From contig NZ_JAFCKT010000004.1 of the NCBI RefSeq assembly GCF_018129985.1, positions 62,001-126,000 on the forward strand: a stretch of DNA of 64,000 nucleotides. Direction: 5' to 3'. The position numbers and the translations under genes were made by a program. Numbering within the stretch: position 1 is the first letter of the stretch; each line of letters begins with the position of its first letter. Shown one piece after another: positions 57,922 to 64,000 of this stretch. Under the pieces are notes generated by a model. It saw only the letters and a list, made by a program, of their open reading frames with translations. It was not told the DNA's origin and did no database searches. This DNA comes from Bradyrhizobium sp. SZCCT0148 (GTDB lineage Bacteria > Pseudomonadota > Alphaproteobacteria > Rhizobiales > Xanthobacteraceae).

Positions 57922-59607
57922 CTACGATTTGCTTCTGCCCGCAACAACTGCCGGCGCCGCACCTTCCAGCTTCTGGAACATCAGCAGCGGCCGAAAGATG
58001 ACGCGGCCATAGGCCTCGTAATGGTTCTGCGTGGACACCGCCATCTTCACCGGCGTCGCGTAATTCGCCTCGAAGGTCATGAACTGCGCATACGTCCAGG
58101 AGAAGCCGACGCCGACGGAGGCCATCTCGGTGACGCCGGGGAAGGTCGAATACACCGCCCCCCAATCGGTGAAGATGTAGGTGTCGAAACCTCTCAGCCA
58201 TTGCGACCAGTTGTAGTGCAGCTCGGCGTTGAAATAATAGCCGCTGTCTCCGGAGGCCGCATTGGAGGGATAGCCGCGCACGGTGGTGGGACCGCCGATC
58301 GAGAAGATCTGGTCGCCCGGCAGCAGCTTCTCCTGCGTGTACTGCCAGCTCGCCAGCACATTGGCGCTGAAATTCGCCGGCCCTGCGGCGCTGGTCGCGA
58401 TCAGCGAGCCGGTATAGGTGTTGAACGCGCGGTTGTTGCCAAGCACATAGTCATGCCACGCGACGTAGTTGACTGCCGGTGACACCGTGATCGAATAGGT
58501 ATTGCCGGACTTGGTCACGGAGACGCCGGCCGTGGTCTTGTCGTAGTGATCGTCGGTGACGGCGACAGTGGCAAAGCGGCTGACGGTCTTGCCCTCGGTC
58601 AAGGCCGCGTTGAGCAACACCAGCCAGTCCTGGGTCACCCAGACCGGCTGGCTGAAATTGACCGCGGCCTGGCTCGATCGGCCGGTGACGTCGAGCGCGA
58701 CGAACGGTCCTTGGATGATCTTGATCTTGCCTTCGGTATAGCTGACGCCGGCGCGGCCGCCCCAGGGATTGACCGGGATGCTGTAGGCGACATTGCCGTT
58801 GAGATTGCCATCGGACCGGACGCCGTAGAAGGTCAGGCGGTCGTCGACGCCGAACAGGCCGTGGCGCTTGTAGAAGGCCCCGCCCTCCCAACGCCCGGTG
58901 TTCTCGGCGCCCTGGTTGTCGGTGAAGAGCTGCAGGGTGTCGACCGGCGGCTCGATCACCGCGAATTGGAGATCGGTCAGGCCGAAGCTGGTGCCTGGCT
59001 GCAGCAGCGCCTTGATCTGCACGTCGTTGGTCCGGTTGAACCAGATTACGTCGCGATTGAGCTTGGGAACGTCGAGGACCTCGCCTTCTGGCCTCTTCAC
59101 GCGATCGAGGATGTAATCGGAGCGGGTCTGCTTGTTGCCCTCGACGGTGGTCTTCTGCAGCCGTCCTTCGGTGAGCTTGACGCGGACGACGCCGCCCTTG
59201 GCGTCCTGCTCCGGCAGCGTCGCGATGCCCGTGACGATGCCGCGCGCCGCATAGATGGCGTTGATGTCGGCGACGAGCTGCAACAGCGCGGCGATGTCGA
59301 CGTGCTTGCCGACATATTTCTTCGCGATGTCATCCAGCTCCGCCGGCGTGATGAATTTGGACTCGTCGAAGGTGACCTTGCGCAGGCGGAATTTCGGCCC
59401 GCCCGGCTTCAGGAGCTGGGACTTGTCCCGCTCGCCGCCAATCACCGCCGGCCCGGTGAGCTTGGGCGGGGCGCTCTGCTGCTCGAGCTGCCGCCGCTGC
59501 CTGTCGACGTCGTTCTGGATCACGCCGGGATTGATCGACTGGGCGTGCGCGGCGGCGAGGCAGCAAGCTGCAAGCCCGATCGCCAACGATGCCCCCGGAA
59601 TCCGCAT
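57922..59607 (-). CDS. TpsB outer-membrane transporter of a two-partner secretion system (FhaC/ShlB-like)
   Basis: The protein has 561 residues. A signal peptide covers about 1-23 (MRIPGASLAIGLAAC to AHAQ). A Gln-rich helix (NDVDRQRRQLEQQ) leads to two POTRA domains, roughly 60-135 (KFRLRKVTFDESKFITPAEL) and 140-210. A 16-strand barrel follows, with the VRGYPSN motif of loop L6. It secretes the TpsA protein encoded immediately upstream. ATG at 59607 follows the tpsA stop with GGA six bases before it. An in-frame ATG at 59625, overlapping the tpsA end, would add six residues. It lies after tpsA, whereas many systems have the B gene first. Confidence 0.88.
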   Translation of the reverse strand: MRIPGASLAIGLAACCLAAAHAQSINPGVIQNDVDRQRRQLEQQSAPPKLTGPAVIGGERDKSQLLKPGGPKFRLRKVTFDESKFITPAELDDIAKKYVGKHVDIAALLQLVADINAIYAARGIVTGIATLPEQDAKGGVVRVKLTEGRLQKTTVEGNKQTRSDYILDRVKRPEGEVLDVPKLNRDVIWFNRTNDVQIKALLQPGTSFGLTDLQFAVIEPPVDTLQLFTDNQGAENTGRWEGGAFYKRHGLFGVDDRLTFYGVRSDGNLNGNVAYSIPVNPWGGRAGVSYTEGKIKIIQGPFVALDVTGRSSQAAVNFSQPVWVTQDWLVLLNAALTEGKTVSRFATVAVTDDHYDKTTAGVSVTKSGNTYSITVSPAVNYVAWHDYVLGNNRAFNTYTGSLIATSAAGPANFSANVLASWQYTQEKLLPGDQIFSIGGPTTVRGYPSNAASGDSGYYFNAELHYNWSQWLRGFDTYIFTDWGAVYSTFPGVTEMASVGVGFSWTYAQFMTFEANYATPVKMAVSTQNHYEAYGRVIFRPLLMFQKLEGAAPAVVAGRSKS

Positions 59608-59618
59608 CCCGAATCCAG

Positions 59619-62600
59619 CTACCATGCCTGTGCGAGACGGCCGACGGCCGGCTTCGCCGGTTCGACCGCCGCATCCTTCCAGCCCGGACGAGCCGCACGC
59701 TGTCCCTTCTGGCGCAGCTTGCGCATGTCGCTGATCCCTTCGATGTTGACGGCGGGACCGGACCCGATCGCCTCGACCGGCCGCGGTGTCAGCAGCGCGT
59801 CGAGACGCGCCTGGCCGGAGAGACCGAGCAGGTAGAACGTGCCCCCGTCCTTCTTCGCGAGCCATGCCTCGATGCTCTCTTTGCCCTCGCCGTCGACCGC
59901 GATGTTGCGCAACATGCTCGCGCCGGTGAAGACATTGCAGCAGGTGTGGGTCGGCCCGTAGTTGGTGACAGTCGCCGAGACGTCGCCGGTGTAGAACACC
60001 ACATAGGCGTTGCTGACATTGGCGTTGCCGATCTGGCTCATCGTGAACACGCCGCCAGGCTGGTAAAGCTGGAGCGTCGGCCAGTTGGACGGCGCCGGCG
60101 TGCGGTTGTTGAGCAGCACCTGCTGAGTGGCTGTGGTGAGCATCAGCTGGCCCGGCACGTAGCCGTTCACGATCGAGACGGCGTGTGCGTCGGTCCAGAA
60201 GTTCGCGTCCACCACCCTGAATTGGTTGACGATGATGCTGTCAGGATCGATCCAGACATTGGCATATTTGGCGACACCGCCGTTGTAACCGGTAATGTTC
60301 AGGATCAGCGGGATCGACGGGTTCGAACGGACCTGCTCGCCCCTGACGTTGATCGTGTCGGCGGCGAGATCGAGCTCGCTCACGACGCTGACCCAGTTGA
60401 TCGTCAGGTCGCCCGACGAGGTCATCTTCACGACGTTGCCGCTGATCCGATCGAGCGACACCGAGCCGGCCACGTCGAAATGCGTTTCGCCATGCGCGGA
60501 GATCGATCCGCCGCGGAGGGAGCCCGTGTCCGACCGGGCGTTGAGGTCACCGGCATCGCCCGGGATACCCGTGGTGGTGAGCTGGCCGAAGACGATATCG
60601 TTCACGGCGTGCAGGGTCTGCGTGCCGCCGCTGATGGCGGCTCCGACGGTGATCCCTCCGGTCGTCGCGGTGACATCGAGCGTGCCGCCCGCGTTGAGAT
60701 TATCCCAATGCACGACGGTGCCGCTGAGGACCGCGTTGCCGGTCGAGGCCATGAGATGATGACCGGTATTGGTGCCCGCGGCGATCAGCCTCGCCGAGCC
60801 ATGGGCCGAGACCGAACCCAGCGTCGGCACGCCGCCCGACATCACCGTCTGCGCCAGGATGAAGCCGGTGTCGGCGGTGACGTTGATGTTGCCGTCATCG
60901 CCGCTGCTGCCGGTGGCGGCCAGCGACTTGAACGTCACGTTCTCGGTCGCGTGGACCGTCTGCGAGCCGCTGCTGTCGGCGGTGCCGATGACGATGCTGC
61001 CATTGTTCGCCACGGCGCGGAAAGATCCGCTCGCGCCGATCGCCGTGCCCGCCAGCACCTGGTCGAGCGTCAAGCCGCCGGCGCCGATGATGTCCACGCT
61101 GCCCTTCACCGCGGAGAGCAAGCTCACCTCGGTCTCGGTGAGAGCCCTGACATAGATGTCCCCGGCGCTCGCGCTCGCCGACAGACGCGCGGCACTGAGG
61201 GTGAACCGGCTCGTCGCGCTGCCGATGCCGTTCGAGGCGCTCAGCGAAAGCCCCGCGCCCGCGCCGGAAGCGACGAACTTGGTCTGGCCGTCGCCATTGT
61301 CGATGATCGCACCAAGCGAGGCGACGCCGCCGGCGGTGACGAAGATCGACGGCGTGTTCGAGGCGGCCGCATACGACAGCGACGAATTCAGCTGGCCGAT
61401 CGTGGCATCCGCCGTGGTGGTCACCGAGATCAACCCGGCTGCATTGATGGTCGAATAGGCGCCCATCGACAGGCTTGAAGCCACCAGCGTCACGCCGCCC
61501 GAGCTGCTGGTCGTAACCACCGGCGCCGCGCTGGTTCCGGCCGCGAAGGTCATGCCGCGGTTGGCGAGCAGTTGCATGAGGCCGTCACTGGCGATGCCGG
61601 TGTTGATGAAAAGTGCCCCGCGCGCCACGTTCAGCGTCAAAGCGCCGCCCGCCGTCAGCCCCCCATAGGGACCGCTCGTGCCGACCGCGAGATCGCCGGT
61701 CACCGCGAGAATGCTGAGATCGCCGACCGCCGAACCCGTGACCGCGCCGGAGATGTTCACCTGCAGCGGCTGGAACGTCGAGCCGTTGAAGCCGATGCTG
61801 CCGCCGGCGCGCAGGTCGAGGTTCGAGCCCAGAATGTGGATTGCCGACCGGTCCGTAAAATCGGCCTCGGCGTAGATGCTGCCGGTTGCGGCCAGCTGGA
61901 TATCGTTGCCGGCGGCGATGTTGCCGAGGATGAGATCGCCGGTGGCCTGCTTGATGTAGATGCCCTGCCCTGACGAGACCTGGTCGAGCTGATCGTTGGC
62001 CGGATCGCCGAAGGCGATCTGGAGCGCGTTCGGATTGGCCGCGGGATTGCTTCCGGCCGTTCCGGAGGGGGCACCGATATTGCCGTGCTCGGCGATCAGG
62101 GTCAGGTGGGCGATGTCGCCGGAGATCACGGGCACGCCGGCCACGCCGGCGGTGATGCCGTTCACCGCATGGAGCTTGACGTCGCCGCGGCCAGTCACCG
62201 CGATGCCGTCGGCTTGCGCCGCCGCGATCGGCCCGTAGCTCGCGGTGACGCCGCCGAGCGTGAGGCTGCTCTTGCTGCCGAGATAGACATTGGACAGCGC
62301 TTTGGCCGAAATCGCGATCGGGTTGTCGACGACGACGAGGTTCTGCTGCGACAGGCTGACCGTATAGGTCGTGACATGGGTGGTCGGGTCCGTGGTCGCG
62401 CTGACCGTGAGCTGGCCGGGGCCGGCCGATGCGAGCAACGCCTTCTGCTCATTCGACAGCGTCGAGGAATCGGCGCTGGTGAACGAGAACACCTGGGGCG
62501 CTGCCGAATTGCCCACCGAGCCGCGCGGCGCGTAGAGCATGATCTGGTTGGCGCTGATATTGGCCATGACGTTGTCCTCGATCGGCGGCGGCGTCGCGCC

Positions 62601-64000
62601 GATGGCAGACGAGGAGACCGTGTAGGCGAGCTGGTCGTGCGTCCAGTTCGAGCCCGCGGTGATGATGCTGTAGACCCGCTCGGTCGACGCAAGCGCGTAG
62701 CTGTAAGTCGCGCTGTAGCTGTTCAGCGCCGCCTGCAGTGCGGCGTTGGTCGGCAGGCGCTGATCGGTCGCCGCCACGTCCTGGAACAGACTGGTGAACA
62801 GGCCCGACGAGAGCGTGCTGCCGAACACGGACCCCAGTGCATCCGCAGGAGCGCTTCCGAGCAACGTCGTCAGCCCGCTCTGGAGCTCAGCCGTCGAGAT
62901 TTTGCCGAGCAGGAACTGATCCTTCAGGAATCTGGTCGTGGCCTCGACCTTCATCTGTGTCGTCGAGACGTTTGCCGGGTCGATGCCGAGCTTGGCAGCC
63001 ACCTGTGCCCGCAGCACCGTCAGGCCCACCGAGGTCGGATTGTAGGTGCCGTTGGCAAAGGCGATGTTCTTGAGCTGGAAGTAGTCGTTGTAGGCCGCCG
63101 TCACCATGGACTGGTAGCTGTTGACGGCGGCTGTGGCCGGGTTGCCGTTGAGCAGGTTGAGGTTGTCCCAGACCTGCTGGAGATGCGCGCTTTCCGCAGC
63201 GGAGATGCCGACGGTCGTACGGCCGTTCAGGATGCTGGCTGGGTTGCCGTCGGAACCGGCTGCCGCCAGGAAGACCGGACCGCCGGCCGACTGGATCGTG
63301 CCGATCCGCAAATCGCCCTTGGACTGGACGATGTAGGTGCCGGTGGCGGAAGCGCCGTCGAGAACGCCGCCGTCGGACTGCGACGTACCCGTCGCCTGGA
63401 TCACCAGCGGCTTGATGTTGGTCAGCGTGGTCGCACCATTGACGACGCTGCTCGTCGCACCGATCGCACCGGCGCTGGAGTTGATCTCGATGTTCTTGCC
63501 GATCACGACGGGGGTGGCGGCGTCATAAGCACCCGCCGCGTTGATGTCACCGGTCGCCGAGATGGAGACGCTGCCCTGCGGCGCACGGCCGGAGACACCC
63601 GACGCGACGGCGACCTGGTTGATCGAGAGCGAGCCGACGGCCGCGATCGCGATGTCGCGATCAATCGAGGTGGCGGTCAGATTGCCGCCATAGACCTGCA
63701 CCTGGATCGGAACGCCGTTCGCGCCGAGCGAACCGATGCCGCCATCGCCCTGCAGCGTCACGTTCCTGCCCGAGATCATCGGATTATTGGCGCTCGGACC
63801 GGACGTGATGGCCGAATTGGCGCCGGTGGCCCTGACCGTCGTATCACCCGAGACGTTGTTGATCGGGCCGTTGATGACGATGCCGGAGTTCGAGGTCACC
63901 GCAACGGTGCTGACGCCGCCGCCGCTGAACTGGATGTTGATCGGGTTCGACGCCTTGACCGTGTTGGTCAGCGTCAGCGTCAGGTGGTCGTACATCTGCT
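59619..64000 (-). CDS. TpsA filamentous-haemagglutinin-like exoprotein (N-terminus beyond window)
   Basis: The frame is open from the right edge to a TAG at 59619, giving at least 1459 residues. The signal peptide and TPS secretion domain must lie beyond 64000. Most of the chain is repetitive, rich in Gly, Ala, Ser, Thr, Asn and Val with short strands of the type GSVSISATGDINAAGAY, as in right-handed beta-helix adhesins. About residues 264-468 from the ATG at 63995 break this pattern and look alpha-helical. The C-terminal 200 residues contain a less repetitive module with a CC pair (THTCCNVF) and a basic tail. It is a probable large surface adhesin or exoprotein secreted by the downstream TpsB. 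No toxin domain was recognised. Confidence 0.85.
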   Translation of the reverse strand, partial: QMYDHLTLTLTNTVKASNPINIQFSGGGVSTVAVTSNSGIVINGPINNVSGDTTVRATGANSAITSGPSANNPMISGRNVTLQGDGGIGSLGANGVPIQVQVYGGNLTATSIDRDIAIAAVGSLSINQVAVASGVSGRAPQGSVSISATGDINAAGAYDAATPVVIGKNIEINSSAGAIGATSSVVNGATTLTNIKPLVIQATGTSQSDGGVLDGASATGTYIVQSKGDLRIGTIQSAGGPVFLAAAGSDGNPASILNGRTTVGISAAESAHLQQVWDNLNLLNGNPATAAVNSYQSMVTAAYNDYFQLKNIAFANGTYNPTSVGLTVLRAQVAAKLGIDPANVSTTQMKVEATTRFLKDQFLLGKISTAELQSGLTTLLGSAPADALGSVFGSTLSSGLFTSLFQDVAATDQRLPTNAALQAALNSYSATYSYALASTERVYSIITAGSNWTHDQLAYTVSSSAIGATPPPIEDNVMANISANQIMLYAPRGSVGNSAAPQVFSFTSADSSTLSNEQKALLASAGPGQLTVSATTDPTTHVTTYTVSLSQQNLVVVDNPIAISAKALSNVYLGSKSSLTLGGVTASYGPIAAAQADGIAVTGRGDVKLHAVNGITAGVAGVPVISGDIAHLTLIAEHGNIGAPSGTAGSNPAANPNALQIAFGDPANDQLDQVSSGQGIYIKQATGDLILGNIAAGNDIQLAATGSIYAEADFTDRSAIHILGSNLDLRAGGSIGFNGSTFQPLQVNISGAVTGSAVGDLSILAVTGDLAVGTSGPYGGLTAGGALTLNVARGALFINTGIASDGLMQLLANRGMTFAAGTSAAPVVTTSSSGGVTLVASSLSMGAYSTINAAGLISVTTTADATIGQLNSSLSYAAASNTPSIFVTAGGVASLGAIIDNGDGQTKFVASGAGAGLSLSASNGIGSATSRFTLSAARLSASASAGDIYVRALTETEVSLLSAVKGSVDIIGAGGLTLDQVLAGTAIGASGSFRAVANNGSIVIGTADSSGSQTVHATENVTFKSLAATGSSGDDGNINVTADTGFILAQTVMSGGVPTLGSVSAHGSARLIAAGTNTGHHLMASTGNAVLSGTVVHWDNLNAGGTLDVTATTGGITVGAAISGGTQTLHAVNDIVFGQLTTTGIPGDAGDLNARSDTGSLRGGSISAHGETHFDVAGSVSLDRISGNVVKMTSSGDLTINWVSVVSELDLAADTINVRGEQVRSNPSIPLILNITGYNGGVAKYANVWIDPDSIIVNQFRVVDANFWTDAHAVSIVNGYVPGQLMLTTATQQVLLNNRTPAPSNWPTLQLYQPGGVFTMSQIGNANVSNAYVVFYTGDVSATVTNYGPTHTCCNVFTGASMLRNIAVDGEGKESIEAWLAKKDGGTFYLLGLSGQARLDALLTPRPVEAIGSGPAVNIEGISDMRKLRQKGQRAARPGWKDAAVEPAKPAVGRLAQAW

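Noticed and set aside
59589..61478. A 629-codon + strand open frame
   Set aside because: It is antisense to the repetitive TpsA gene and composed of Asp, Arg, Gly and Ala repeats. It is a mirror of the beta-helix coding repeats.

Overview
The window is a GC-rich, densely packed stretch of bacterial chromosome. It most resembles an alphaproteobacterium of the Bradyrhizobium type. The evidence is a palindromic intergenic repeat at 57811-57896 of the kind common in Bradyrhizobium, a complete-looking aerobic (Pseudomonas denitrificans type) cobalamin pathway, three B12 riboswitches, and many ABC importers in catabolic operons. The assignment is inferred from sequence character, not from a database match.

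Region 1 (1-7286, + strand) is a catabolic operon: the tail of a probable NAD(P)-dependent oxidoreductase, an intradiol (hydroxyquinol type) ring-cleavage dioxygenase, a GlcD-type FAD oxidase, a complete sugar-type ABC importer (ATPase, two permeases, binding protein) and a YciI-like protein. A bidirectional hairpin terminator at 7314-7341 closes it.

Region 2 (7377-30286, almost all - strand) is a nitrogen-compound catabolic island. Upstream to downstream it holds HyuA and HyuB (ATP-dependent hydantoinase type), a class III aminotransferase, an N-carbamoyl-D-amino acid amidohydrolase and a flavin reductase. These are followed by a metal-dependent hydantoinase, a nucleotide-sugar-type epimerase, an SDR dehydrogenase, a flavin monooxygenase-like protein and two complete but differently built oligopeptide-type ABC importers. 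A hydantoin racemase-like gene sits inverted (+) in the middle. The hydantoinase, carbamoylase and racemase form the classical hydantoin-to-D-amino-acid set. The true substrate is unknown.

Region 3 (30287-57793) is cobalamin and metal metabolism after a 538-base gene-free stretch. A B12 riboswitch with a good promoter controls a siderophore-type TonB receptor and a PepSY membrane protein. A second riboswitch precedes cbiM-cobF-cobT. A third precedes DUF1636-cobW-cobN-cobG-cobH-cobI-cobJ. The genes cobL-cobE-cobM-cobB-cobA continue on the same strand, but cobK lies between cobJ and cobL on the opposite strand with no spare bases. cobO-cobQ, cobD-cbiB, cobP-cobS-bluB and an alpha-ribazole phosphatase-like gene complete the set. 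The partner subunits of the cobaltochelatase (CobS and CobT of P. denitrificans) and a cobalt reductase are not in the window.

Region 4 (57811-64000, - strand) is a two-partner secretion locus: a very large filamentous-haemagglutinin-like TpsA that runs off the right edge, followed by its outer-membrane TpsB transporter.

No tRNA, rRNA, CRISPR array, insertion sequence or integrase gene was recognised. Start codons were chosen from family alignment as remembered, ribosome-binding sites and the frequent four-base ATGA or GTGA overlaps.
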